Shown: one piece after another, positions 34,519-47,600 of the stretch
Numbering within the stretch: position 1 is the first letter of the stretch
How the letters are laid out: each line of letters begins with the position of its first letter
From: Monosporascus cannonballus
Lineage: Eukaryota; Ascomycota; Sordariomycetes; Xylariales
Assembly (NCBI GenBank): GCA_004154925.1
Contig: QJNS01000058.1
Span: forward strand, 62,001-126,000
Reading direction: 5' to 3'
DNA length: 64,000 nucleotides
The notes under the pieces: generated by a model
Told to the model about the DNA's origin: nothing
Databases searched by the model: none
What the model saw: the letters and a program-made list of their open reading frames with translations, nothing else
Position numbers and translations under genes: made by a program

Positions 34519-34900
34519 TGTCATGACCCGACGGGCTGCGGTCTCCAAAAACGGTCTGTCATGATCCAACCAAAAGCGCGCGGTGGGGCAGGTCACGTAA
34601 CGGATCACCAACTTACTGGTGGTAAGCCAGTGAGCCGGATTAAGATATATACGTTCATTATTTCCATAGTTTAGACAGCTTTAACTTGCAATATTTATTA
34701 ATATTAATCGCTTATAATACGTTTTTGCGTTCTTGGTATTAAGAAATGTAATTAAGTTATTTTATTGCCCAAAGTCTTACGATACTTCTGTTAATATAAA
34801 CCCGTACGACTAAGGTTAAATAATTAGTTAAAAGTAATTGTTATTTTTTAATTATTAATCGGACGAATTAGCCAGTAGTTTGAACCGCTTAGCAGTTATA
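34519..34900 (+). repeat. Element B 5' LTR
   Basis: 382 bp, starts tgtcatgaccc, ends agcagttata. It has a single 35-bp hairpin unit (about 34604-34640) where the partner LTR has two. It also has an extra AT-rich stretch of about 45 bp (about 34833-34880) that is absent from all other LTR copies here. Confidence 0.8.
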
Positions 34901-37900
34901 CGTTATAAGCTTTTGTTTAATAATATCGTTAAACTTTGAACAATATTTAATATTGCCAAAATATCGACCAGCGTTGGGAAACCTTTATTCAGTAATTTCA
35001 GGCTCGAATTCGGGAACTGGAAAAAGAAATTTAACAAATTAGGGCTACGCCATCTGCCCAAACTATTTTCGCCCGCATAAAGCTTAGGAAGCCGAAGCCA
35101 TACGATAAAAAAAACAACCCTTAAATCTTCTTAACTTAGGCCTAAGTTTAATTTCGTTTCTTAAATCTTAATAACCTAGCAGATAAGGTCCTAAAAATAA
35201 AAATATATTAACGGAAAATATAATTAATTAATTTTAACGTATTATAAAAAATCTTTTGGAAATAAAAAAATCGGATAAAAAAATTTATTAACGAAATTTT
35301 TTTACTTTATATCAATTTCGAAAATAAAGTACGCGATAATTTCGGCAATTTAAATAAAAAACGATTTACGGCTTAATAATTTCTGTAATTCCGATTAAAA
35401 AAATTTGCGTTTACATACGCCGTAATCTTTAAGAATTTTGCAATTAAAACCGGATAAAAAAGGATAAAACCCGTTTTTTTATTAATATATTTTATAAAAA
35501 ATTCAAAAACAATATAAAAAATAAAATTATTCGAATCGAATAATTAATTATTATAAACCGATATATCGCAAAAGCAATTAATATCAATAATTAATAATTT
35601 AAAAAACGATAAAAAAAAGAATAATATGCCTTACGATCGGGATATAATAAGCCTAACCAGGGGAAAAAACAAAACGTAACTTTGGTTTCTTACGGAACGG
35701 CGTTAGGACCTATAGAATTCGGCGTTACCTATAGACAAAACTAGAACTAGATTAAATGTTTTAATTCTGGAAAAATAAAATATAAGGCTTATAAATGCAA
35801 AAAACCTAAAAAGCCATAATAAAATAATTAAATACCTATACCGAAAAAACAATATAGGAAGAATTAAGGAAATAATATTAAAACTATTAATATAATCCAA
35901 ACCAAATACGTACCAAATTTATTATAACAAAAAATCCAATAAAAACCATTACGACAAAAAGTTCGACGAAAAATACGCAAAATCAAAAAGTTAACTTAAC
36001 AAATATCGTACATACAACAAAAAATATTATACGGATAATTACGCAAATACCAGGACTAAATAGAAAAAATTATCCAGGAACTTTTAATCGATATAACAAA
36101 ATATACGCTATATATTATCGACGACGAAAATATCCTAATTACGAAAAATGAAAATAACGTATTTACAAATGAATTACGGGCATATATTATAAAGGATTTA
36201 ACTTTTTAAACCGTACCGGAAATAACAAAAATAATAGATAATAATATCGATATTTTCGATTCATAATTCCAGGAAATATTTAACAATTAGCCGAAATAAA
36301 AAATTGGCTCGAAAAAAAGCAATAGTTATAAAAAACCTGTTTTATTATTATTAATAATATAATTACCAAACGGAAAAAAGTTAATTTAATATACTGTATA
36401 AAAATATTATAAAAAAGTTATTACGAATTTTTATTTTTAATTAGCATTTATTATAAATCTTTATAAAATTCTTTTTTAAAAAAATATGTTAATTTATAAA
36501 TAAATTTTAAAACGATAATTAAAACAATACATAATAAGATATAACTGCAAATATAAGAAAATAATTTATTCGATAAAGAAACAAATTATAACAAAACTAA
36601 GAATAATAAATAAAGCTCAAAAACACAATATGCCGGGAATGACGACAAATATAATAATTTAACACGTTAAACGAAAAAATATAAATAAAATTCGATAAGC
36701 TTAAATAAAAATTAAACGAAAAAAATTACTAGTAAAAAAGCCGCAAAATAACGAAGCTCAAAAAAATTAAAATAAACTTTTATAAAAAGCTTTAAATATA
36801 ACCATAAAAGCCGTTAATAACTTTATTATTTTGGATATATAAATCGGAACGTACTAGTATACCGCAATGGTAAATTACGGAACTTTGGGCGGAAATTATA
36901 TTATATCGGATATGGTTAATAAGCTTAAATTATTATGGCGATATAAGTTAAAACCTTATATAATAAGGAATGCCGAAAATTAAAAATTTGCTTACGATAA
37001 CAGAAAAATTATACGCAAAATTATTTACTTCAAGATTTTTATTTAAAGACGTTATTAAATAATTAATTTCGCTATCGTTTTATTTAGAAATTACGATATA
37101 ATTTTAGGACTACTATGGATACGCCAGTACGGAATTTTGATTAATAAAAAAATTAGCTAAATAAAATTCGTTTTATATTTTATTAGTAAATAAAAAAGGA
37201 AACAAATTTAAAGTTTTAATATTCGATTAATAATAACGACAAATATAAGCATAAGGATACGATAAAAACCTAATTACCTAAAAGGATAAAATATTAAAAA
37301 AAGCGTATTAACAAAAATACGACGTATTATTATTATTATTAAAATAAGATTAAATTAATTAAATAAGGATCTAAAATCACAGGAGCTCTAAAAGTTAAAA
37401 TACTTGATTAATATGCCATTATAATATTACAAATACGAATAACTTTTTTAAAAAAAAGCTCGATACGAAATTGCCAGAATATAACGAATAAAATTATGAG
37501 AAAATCCTTAAGGAAAGATCTTCGACGAAGTTTTACCTTATTTATAACCTTAACGGAAACGAATTAAACACTTTCAGAAAATACCTGGAAAATCGGTTAC
37601 AGAAAAAATGAATTTAACTTTCGAAATTACCAACAAATTACCCGATATTTTTCGTATTTAAAAAAAACGAAAGTTACAACTTATGGTTAACTATCGACAA
37701 CTAAACGATATCATTATTAAAAATCGAACATTATTACCTTTAATTACGGAAATAAAAAACCGATTTTACGCAATCAAAGAGTTCATAATATTTGATATTA
37801 AAGATAAATATAACTTTATAAAAATTAAACAAAATACGAATAAAAAATAACTTTTAAAATAAAATACGGATTATTTAAGTATTTGGTTATATTAATAGGA

Positions 37901-40250
37901 CTTACGAACGTACAAGTAATTTTCTAACGAATAATTAATTACGTATTACAAAAATACCTCGATATTTTTATTATTTGCTACTTTAATAATATTTTCATTT
38001 TCTTATAAACAAAAAAAGCATATATAGAATATATGTATAAAGTTGTTTAAGCATTGTAAAACGTAAAATTATTTGTTAACGCAAAAAAGAATTAATTCTA
38101 CAAGTAAAAAATAAAATACCTGGAATATATTATTACCCCAGAATATATTAGGATAAACTCCCAAAAGATCGTTAGAATTACAGAATAGCAAATGTTAACG
38201 ATAATTAAGGAAGTATTAGCATTTTTTGAATTCGTTAATTACTATAGAAAATTTATTCGAGACTTTAGTAAAATAATTATATTCCTAACGAACTTTACGA
38301 ATAAAAAGAGTTTAAATAAACGCTTAAAATAAAAAAACATTTTAAAATATTAAAGACGCGATTACCAGCGAGCCATTATAAATTATATACAATCCAAATT
38401 ATCTTATTAAATTAAAAACCGATATTTTAAATTACGTATTAAATACAATAATTAAATAACAAAATAATTAAACTAAACCGTACTTTATTATATTCTTTTT
38501 GTATAAATTAAAGACAATCAAATTTAATTAGAGTATTTTAAATAAGGAATATATGGCTATTATTATAACATTTCGAAAACTTAGGCATTTTTTAAAAGGA
38601 AATTTGTACTAAATTAAAATTTATACGGATTATTAAAATTTTACCCGTTTTATTACGACCACAAAACTTATAAAACAATAATTAAAATACGCAAAAAAAG
38701 TAGCGAATTTCGACTTCGTTATTATCTATAAAAAAAGTTTAGAAAATAACAAAGCAAACGCCTTAAACAAATAACCAAATCTCGAAACAATGGTTGAAAT
38801 TAGCTATATAATTTTTAATATTATTACAGAAGGATATTTACACTTATGACAAATTACGATAATTCTGGCAGTCCCTTTCGATATATATCAAAAAATCCAA
38901 TAATATAATAACGGTATCCCAGAAAACCAAATAACGGACAAAACACAAATTCTAAAAAATACTAAAAGGATTTAATACGAAAAATATACGAATATTAATT
39001 ACATAAATATCGAGGGATTTACAAAACCCTAAGGAAACTTTAATATATATATTTTTTTTCTAAAATAAAATTAACGGTATAAAAAGTTAAAAGGAAATAC
39101 GATATTTGCGTTAAAACGAAAATTTAAGGATATAAGTTATACGAAAAATTACAACTATTACTAATTACAAAATAACCATAATATTTGGTTATATTTGACT
39201 TTATTTTTAAGCTTTTTATATCAAAAATTCCAGCTGTAGGAATATATTGCGATAGTATTTTCGTTATCGTAAATCGATTTATAACGTTTTTTTCATTTTC
39301 TATCATATTACGAAAATATAAACGCCGAACAAATAATACATATTTTTTTCAAACCTATTTTTAATATATACGAATTATTAATAAAAATTATTTCAAATAA
39401 AAAATTAATACCTAGATCAAAATTTTGACAAGGCCGTATAATATACATCGGTTTAAATTATAAATTATTTAATATATTTAAATTTTAAACGGATAAATAA
39501 ATTAAATAAATAAATAAAACCTTAAAATTTTAAATATTGTTATATTAATTATAAATAAAATAATTAAGTTAAGAAATTGTTAATTGCATAATTAACTTAT
39601 AATACCAGCTATTACTAAAGTATCAAAATAATATTAATAAATATAAATTTTGATTTTATTTTAAAAGTTTAAAAAAAGATACGTAATAACGGTTTAATTA
39701 ATATTCAAATAAATTTTATATTAAAATAATTACGATAATTATATTAAGAAATAAAAATAAAATTAGAATTCGTATGTAATTAAATAAACAAATATTTTAA
39801 TTGAAAAAGGTTAAAAAAATTAATTTTCGACAAAGGGACAATAATTTTTTTCGTTATTAACAATATTTAAATATAAAAGCCCGATACAAAACTCGATTTT
39901 AAATATATCGGCCCATATAAAATTATCAAAAAAATCTTAGAAAATAATTATTATTTAAAGCTTTTATTAAAGGTTAAATTTTATTTAATTTCTTACGTTG
40001 TTTTATTTGAATTAATAACAAATATAATTAAGGTATATACGGTACAAACCGATATAAAAATAAAAAACAAATAAATACATAAAATAAAAAAGATTCTTAA
40101 TAAGTAAAAATAAAACGGATTTACCTAATATTTAATTAAGTGAAAAAAGTATTCGAATTTCGAAAATACCTGGAAAGCCGTTAAAAACTTTATTAATATT
40201 TAACGTTTAATAAAAAGATTTTATTAATAAACACGGAATTATCGAAAATA
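34901..40250 (+). pseudogene. Degraded gag-pol of element B
   Basis: The zinc knuckle at 35757-35798 reads C-F-N-S-G-K-I-K-Y-K-A-Y-K-C, with the CX2CX4HX4C spacing intact but two ligands lost. The protease site, D-C-K-A in A, here reads N-Y-G-T (36873-36884), so the catalytic aspartate is gone. The reverse-transcriptase YLDD has become Y-F-N-N (37979-37990), followed by L-E-Y-I-I-T-P-E-Y-I-R (about 38135-38165) and [13 protein letters not shown] (about 38235-38275), both family landmarks. The integrase core region includes D-S-I-F-V-I-V-N-R-F (about 39250-39280). The end reads Y-L-I-K-stop-K-K-Y-S-N-F-E-N-T-W, a chromodomain. The changes are mainly G-to-A and C-to-T. Confidence 0.82.
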
Positions 40251-40426
40251 ATTGCGCTCTAGTTTATATTATTTAAAAAGCTTATGGCTTTTTAATTAAT
40301 AATATTTATGTTCTCAATAACTTAAACGGTTATAATAAATTGTATTTTTTATAATATAAATTCAAAGAACTTGTTTAACGATTAAAAAGTACGATTTATA
40401 AATTTTGCACCCTAAGATTAATAATG

Positions 40427-40747
40427 TTAACGTTGGCGGTATATCCGGGAAAAATACATAAAGGTTTTCGACAAAAACCTTTCGGCCGTCAATTTTATTT
40501 TTAACTTTCTCGATTTTGTAATGTAACGATTAATTATAGAAATAGGGATTCCCGTCCTATCGTACGAACGACCCCGATAAATATATTTTTTATAACGAGA
40601 AACCTTATTTATTATTTAAAAATTATATTATTAAATAAAATAAAAAGAATAAGGTATAACGTTAAAATTTTTAAGTTCATTTAAATTTACCAAGGCAAAT
40701 CGTTATTCGGATTTGCGAAAACGACGTTTAGTTACGTCAGAAAACAT
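40427..40747 (-). pseudogene. Antisense ORF of element B: Zn2Cys6-spaced protein, RIP-degraded
   Basis: It begins with an intact ATG (40745-40747) and ends at the stop of 40427-40429, 107 codons, opposite to gag-pol. It has internal stops at codons 15, 39, 40 and 44. The positions that should hold cysteines (33, 36, 43, 52, 55, 62) keep the CX2CX6CX8CX2CX6C spacing; five are Tyr and one is Phe. A basic segment R-K-L-K-I-K-L-T-A-E-R follows. It is closely related to the frames in A and E. The only plausible promoter is the 3' LTR read backwards, which is an inference. Confidence 0.6.
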
Positions 40748-40825
40748 ATTAAATAAATGCGAAAAAGCTTATTAAAAGAAAAAAGAGAAAATCTTAAGGA
40801 CAAAATTTACAAAGGGAGAAGATCG

Positions 40826-41190
40826 TATTATAACCCGACAGGCTGCGGTTTTCAAAAACGGTTTATCATAATACAACCAAAAATACGCGGTGGGACAGGT
40901 TAGGTAACGGATCACCAACTTACAGGTGGTGAGCCAGTAAGCCGGATTACGAATTTACTAGTAGTAAGCTAGTGAACCGGATTAAAATATATATGTTTAT
41001 TATTTCCATAATTTAGATAACTTCAATTTTCAACATTTATCAATACTAATCGTTTATAATACGCTCTTGGGCTCTTGGTATTAAGAAACGTAATTAAATT
41101 ACTTTATTACCTAAAGTCCCACGATACTTGTGCTAACATAAACCCGTACGACTAAGGTTTAATAGTTGGTTAAACCGCTCAGCCGTCACA
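40826..41190 (+). repeat. Element B 3' LTR
   Basis: 365 bp, start tattataaccc (TGTCATGACCC in the partner), end agccgtcaca. It contains two hairpin units (about 40908-40975). It is followed by the target duplication ttaaa. Confidence 0.85.
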
Positions 41191-43797
41191 TTAAAATCCA
41201 TCCTAATATATCCTAAGGTAATAATATATCCCGGATATTCCGTTTTCTACTTATAAAACTAACTTTTTTTTACGTTAACAAATAATTTTACGTTTTATAA
41301 AACTTAAAAAATTTTATCAACGTATCTTGCATATACTTTTTCCGTTTCTAAAAAGATAAAAATATTATTAAGGTAATAAACAACAAAAAAATCAAGATAT
41401 TCTCGTAATACGTAATTAACCATCCGTTAAAGAATTGCTAGTACGTTCGTAAATCTTATTAACGTAACCAAATACTTAAACAATCCGTATTTCGTTTTAA
41501 AAATTATCTTTTATTCGTATTTTTTAATTCTAATAAAATTATATCCATGTGTAAAATCAAATGTTATAAACCATTTGGCTCCGTAAAGTCGGTCTTTTAT
41601 TTTCGTAATCAAAGGTAATAATATTTCATCTTTAACAGTAATATCGTTTTATTATCAATAATTAACTACAAATCGTTACTTTCCATTTTTTAATACGAAA
41701 AATATCGGATATCCTACTGGCAACTTCGAAAATCAAATCCATTCTTTTTATAACCGATTTTCTAAGTATTTTTTAAAAATACGTAATTCGATTTTATTAA
41801 GGTTATAAATAAGGTAAAACTTCGTCAAAAATCCTTCCTTAAAAATTATCTTATAATCCTATTCGTTATATTCCGGTAATTTGGTTTTTAAATTTCTTTT
41901 TAAAAATTACTTATATTTATAATATTATAATAACATATTAATTAAATTTTCTAATTTTTAAGGTTATTATTATTTTAAATCGTTATTTAATTACTTTAAT
42001 CTCGTTTTAATAACAGTAATATATCGTATGTTTCTTTAATACCTTCTTTCTTTTCTGATATTTTATTCCTTTAGGTTATAAGGTTTCTATTATATCCTTA
42101 TACCTATATTCGTCGCGATTATCAATCGAATATTAACATCTTAAATTTTCTTTTTTTGATTTATTAATAAAATATAAGGCGAACCTTATTTAACCAATTC
42201 CGCTATTAATCAAAATTCCGTACGGGCATATCTATAATAATTCTAAAATCATATCATAATTCTCAAATAAAACAATATCAAAATTAATTATTTAATATCG
42301 TCTTTAAACAAAATTCTCGAAATAGTGAATTTCGCATATAATTTTTCCGTTATCGGAAACAAATTCTTAACTTTCGACATTCGTTATTATATAAGGTTCT
42401 AACTTATATCTCTATAATAATCTAAACTTATTAACCATATTTAATATAATATAATTCCCGCCCAAAATTCCGCAATCCATCATTACGATATATTAATATG
42501 TTCCGATTCGTATTTCCAAAATAATAAGGTTATTAACGGCTCCTATCGTTGCATTTAAAACACTTCGTAAAAATTCCCTTTAATTTCTCCGGGTCTCGTT
42601 ATCTTACGACTTTTTTACAAATAACCTTTTTTTTTTAAAATTTTATTCGAATTTATCGAACTTTATTTATATTTTTTCGTTCAACGCCTTAAGGTATTAT
42701 ATCTATCGTTATTACCAACATATTGTTCCTTCGAATTATATCAATTATTTTTAATTTTATTATAATTCTTTTCCTTATCGAATATACTATTTTTTTTATA
42801 TTTGCAATTATATCGCATTATACGTCGTTTTAATTATCGTTTCAAAGTTCTCCTATAAATTAACGTATTTCTTTTTTAATAACTTTTTTTTCGTAAATGT
42901 TTATAATAAATATTAATTAAAAATAATAATCCATAATAAATTTTTAATAATGTCTTTCGATTATGCGCTGGACCAACTCTTTTTCCGTTTAATAATTACA
43001 TTATTAAAAATAATAAAAAAGGTTTTTTTTGCGGGAATTATTTTCTTTCGGACCAGCTTTTTATTTCGGCCAATTACTAAATATCTCCTGTGGCTATAAA
43101 TCGAAAATATCGATATTATTATTTATTATTTTTAGTATTTCCGGTACGGTTTGGAATACCGAATCCTTCATAATATATATAAATAATTTGTCTATAAACA
43201 TATTATTTCACTTTCTCGTAGTCGGGATATTCTCGTGGTCGACAATATATAGCATACATTCTGCCGTATCGATCAAAGGTTCCGGGACATACTCTTTTCA
43301 TCTAATTCTGGTATTCGCGTAATTATCCTTATAATGCTTCTTATTATATTCGTAATATTTATTAAGACAGCTTTTTAGCTTTTTGCATTCCTTATTAAGC
43401 TTCTCGCTATAGGGAACTTAGTACGTACTTAAACCGAATTATATTAATAAATTTACCTCTATTTTTGTAATTTTCTTTGTACTATCTTTTAGATATAGGT
43501 TTCGAATTATTCTAACGGTGTTTTTTAGGCGCCTTATACTATACTGCCTTATATCCCATCTTATTGCAATTATAACACTTAATCTGGCTCCAATCTCTTT
43601 TATAAGTGGCTCCAAATTTCATTAGTCCTGGTTCTATGCCGTAAAAAGTATTATTTCGTCAAAAAACGTTAATATTAGCGGTATATCCAAAATTATTATC
43701 GTTTTTCTTTTTAATACCTTTAATATGTTAGGCGTATTATCGGTCGTCGATCTTAACTGCTAGAATGATATAATCCGATAAATAATTAAGCCGATTT
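41191..43797 (-). pseudogene. Middle piece of element C (degraded RT, protease and Gag)
   Basis: It runs from B's target duplication to D's target duplication (gattt, 43793-43797). On - it contains the reverse-transcriptase motif Y-L-N-N (41364-41375) and the Gag zinc knuckle near 43535-43590. The + strand frame at 43029-43322 is the antisense shadow of the Gag-protease junction and matches the shadow frame at 14536-14757 in A. Confidence 0.75.
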
Positions 43798-44134
43798 TGT
43801 GACGGCTAGGCGGTTAAACCAATTATTAAACCTTAAGTCGACGGGTTTATATTAGCAGGAGTATCGTGGGAATCTGAGCAATAGATACGGTAACGTATTA
43901 CGTCTCGTAATACCAAGGGTGCCTTAGATAACGATATTATATTGCAAGTTAAAATTATCTAAATTATGGAAGTAATAAGCGTATATATCTTTATAAGTTA
44001 ATTAGATCTTTATTGGATTCGGTTAGTTCTATATAAATTTATTTAAATCTTGATATTAAAAAAGATCTAAATTACGTAACTCTTTTTTGTGGGTCCGACC
44101 GTTTTCGTAGCCGATCTTGGGTTAGATCGTAATA
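43798..44134 (-). repeat. Element D 3' LTR (left end)
   Basis: 337 bp. It shares the first half with the LTRs of A, B, C and E, but its second half (tttttgtgggtccgacc and a gatc-rich stretch) is unique to D and lacks the 35-bp hairpin units. About 33 bp shorter than the partner LTR, through a deletion between two copies of attggatt. Confidence 0.85.
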
Positions 44135-44303
44135 CGATTTTCCCTTTCCTAGGATCTTTGCCTTTAAAGAATTTCTTTCCTAGTAAGTTATTTTTTTTAT
44201 TATAACAGGTTATATTGCTAACCGTAAACCTTGCAATTGTCCTAATCAGAGAAAAAACCTAAATTCCCTAATTGCTTATATTGTTAAATTTGGTTTTAAA
44301 ATT

Positions 44304-44585
44304 ATGCCGTATACGCTTTGTTTTAAAAATGGTACAAAATGTTAAATAATTAAAGAAATTCGTCGTTATAGCGAATATATTAAGAACTATCGTTGCTGCG
44401 ATAGTTTTGGCGTCCTTATCGATTCCCTGCGTCGTATTAAGAAAAAAAAGGATCGTTTAAATTGCGAAAAAATTATTGCTGAAAAAACGTTTTTACGTCT
44501 TTAATAGGAATTAAAAAAGGATTTAATACGTAAATAGCGTAATATCGATAAAACCATTAATCGTTTTCTTCGTTTTTGTCGTTAA
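44304..44585 (+). pseudogene. Antisense ORF of element D: divergent Zn2Cys6-spaced protein
   Basis: ATG at 44304-44306, stop at 44583-44585, 94 codons with internal stops at codon 14 and in the second half. It is opposite to gag-pol. Codons 3, 6, 13, 22, 25 and 32 have the spacing CX2CX6CX8CX2CX6C: 6, 13 and 32 are Cys; 3, 22 and 25 are Tyr. A strongly basic, coiled-coil-like region follows (RRIKKKKDRL, then EKIIAEKTFLRL). The same frame is open further upstream (from about 44223), so the protein may start earlier. Its sequence is clearly different from the frames in A, B and E, while spacing, strand and place are the same. Confidence 0.6.
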
Positions 44586-44639
44586 AAAAGTTTTTTTATA
44601 TTAAAGAAATTAAAATTATTAATTGCGGACTTTAATTAA

Positions 44640-47600
44640 TAAATAAACTAAATAAATAAAAGCGTACGGAGGTCGAAATTCCGCTTCCCATATTATCCTT
44701 TGTTTCTCTTAACTGGTTTATTTTTGATAACCTTAACTAGGGGCCTTTCCTTAGTAATTCCGTCGTCGTTAGTAAAAATTTTTTAATAGGCGCTAGGCGC
44801 CAATAAGGTTTTTAACGGGTTCCCAGGTATTCTCGGAATCCAGGTATTTTTTCCATTTGATCAGGTATTAAGTAAGTCCGTTTTGTTTTCGCATATCGAA
44901 TATTTTCTTTATTTCGGATGTTCGTTTATTTTCCATTTTTATATCGTCCTATACCATATATACCTTAATTATATCTGTTATTAATTCGAATAAAAAAACA
45001 TAAAAAATTAGATAAAGTTTAATTTTTGGAGGAAATTCTAATTAATAATTATTTTCTAAGATTTTCTTAATAATTTTATATAAACCGATATATTTAAAAT
45101 CAAATTTTTTGCTAGGTTGTTTTATTTAAATGTTTTTTGTGGCGAAAAAAAATTATTTCCCTTTTTTCGAAAATTAATCCCTTTAATTTTTTTAGTTATA
45201 ATATTTATTTATTTAATTTCGTACGAATTTCAATTTTGTTTTTATTCGTTAATATAACTATCGTAACTGTTTTGACGTAAGGATTATTTTAAGATTAATT
45301 GGACCGTCGTTACGTATTTTTTTATAAATTTTTAAAATAAAACCAAAATTTGCGTTCGCAAATATTATCTTAATACTTTCGTAATAGCTAGTATTATAAG
45401 CTAGTATTATAAGCTAGTTATGCGATTAGTAATTTCTTAATCCAGTTATTTTGTTTATAATTAATATAATATCGTAAATAAACTTTCAAAATTTAATTTA
45501 TTCGTTTTATCCGTTTATTTATCCGTAATTTAAATACGTTAAATAATTTGTAATTTAGGCCGATTTATTCCATTAAGCCTTGCCAAAACTTAAATGCAAA
45601 TATTAATCCTTTATCTGATATAATTTTTATTAATAATCCGTATATATTAAAAATGTATTTAAAAAAATATATGTTAATTATTCGGCGTTTATATTCTTAT
45701 AATATGGTAAAAAATAAGAAAGTTTTGTAAATCGGTTAACGATTACGAAAATGTTGTCGTAATATATTTCCGTAACTGGATTTTTTAATATAGGAAGTTT
45801 AATAATAAAATCGAATATAATTAAATATTATAATTATTTTACGATTGGTAATAATTGTAATTTTCCGTATGGCTTATGTCGTCGAGCCTTTATTTTGGCA
45901 CAAATATCGTATTGCCGTATAATTTTCTGTATTATTAATTTTATTTTTAAAAAAAATATATACGTTAAAATCGTTTTAAGATTTTATAAATCCTTGGATG
46001 TCCATGTAATTAATATTCGTATATTTTTCGTCCTAGAATTTTCTGATATTCCTTTAAAATTTATACCTTATTTGTTTTTTGGTTTTTTAGGAAATCATCG
46101 TTATATTGCTAAATTCTTTAATGCACATCGAAAAATATTACCCGAATCGTCGTAATCTGTCGTAAACGTAAATATCCTTTTATAATAATATCAAAAATTA
46201 TATGGTTAACTTTAATTAATTTTTTTCGAAATTTGATTATTTACTTAAAATATTTACTTTACCATTTTTTAATTCTTTTTTGTAAATAATAATAAAGTCG
46301 AAATTCGCCAATTTTTCCGCATAACAAAATTATCGTTTTATAAACTTTTTAATCGTAATAAATCGGATAAGATTTTAATAATCCATATAAATCTTAACCT
46401 GGTACAAATTTCCTTTTAGGAAATACTTAAATTTTCAAAATGCCATAATAATAACTATAAATTCCTTATTTGGAATGCCGTAATTAAATTCGGTTTTTTT
46501 TAATTTGTACGAAAAAAATATAATAAAATGTAATTTGTTTTAATTATTTCGTTATCCGATTATTACGCTTAATACGTAATCCGAAATATCGATTTTTAAT
46601 TTAACGGGGCGATTTAGATCATATATAAATAATATTAATTCGTTAATAATTGTATCCTTAATACTTTAAAATATTTTTTCCGTATTTGGCGTCCATTTAA
46701 ATTTTTTTTTCGTAAAATTTATTAAGGGTATATTTATTTTACTAAAGTTTGGAATAAATATTTTGTAATAGTTGGCGAATTTAAAGAATATCTATATTTT
46801 CTTAACCGTTATTAACGTTTGTTATGTTATAATTATAACAATTTTCTTAGGTTCCATTTTAATATGTCCTAAGATAATAATATATCCTAAATATTTTATT
46901 TTTTATATATGGAATTAATTCTTTTTCGTATTAATAAGTAATTTTGCGTTTTATAAAACTTAAAAAATTTTATAAACGTATTTTATGTATGCTTTTTTTA
47001 TTTTCAAAAAAATAAGAATGTCGTCGAAATAACAAATAACAAAAATATTAAGGTATTTTCGTAATATATAATTAATTATTCGCTAAAAGGTTATTAATAT
47101 ATTTATAAATCTTATTAATATAATTAAATATTTAAATACTCCGTATTTCGTGTTAAAAGTTATTTTTTATTTATATTTTTTTTAATTTTGATAAAATTAT
47201 ATTTATTTTTAAGGTCGAATATTATAAATTATTTAATTCCGTAAAGTCGGTTTTTTATTTCCGTAATTAGGGATAATAATATTTAATCTTTAATAATAAT
47301 ATTGTTCAGTTATCGATAATTAACTATTAATCGTAATTTTCCATTTTCTTTTGGTACGAAAAACATAAGATATCCTGTTAATAATTTCGATAGTTAAATT
47401 TATTTTTTTATAGCCGATTTTTTAGATATTTTTTAAAAGTACGTAATTCGTTTTTATTAAGGTTATAAATGGGGTAAAACTTTGTCGAAAATCTTTTTTA
47501 AGGATTATTTTATAATCCTATCCGTTATGTTTTAATAATTTTATATTAAGTTTTTTCTAAAAAGCTGCTTATATTTATAATATTATAATAATATATTAAT

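Larger units (their letters stand above)
34519..41190 (+). mobile_element. Element B: chromodomain Gypsy retrotransposon nested in C
   Basis: Perfect target duplication ttaaa (34514-34518 and 41191-41195) in the interior of C; joining the flanks restores the sequence seen in A (tttttggggtccat against ttttt-aaaa-tccat). LTRs are 34519-34900 and 40826-41190. Order on + is Gag zinc knuckle (35757-35798), protease (36873-36884), reverse transcriptase (37979-37990), RNase H (about 38380-38720), integrase core (about 39120-39320), chromodomain (about 40120-40190), antisense ORF, polypurine tract (aaagggagaag, about 40811-40821), LTR. All parts carry inactivating transitions. Confidence 0.88.

Noticed and set aside
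35703..35900. Hydrophobic - strand frame, also at 52778-52984
   Set aside because: Both are exactly antisense to the Gag zinc-knuckle region of B and E.
45895..46155. 86-codon + strand frame in D
   Set aside because: Antisense to pol of D with no counterpart kept open in the other elements and no motif.
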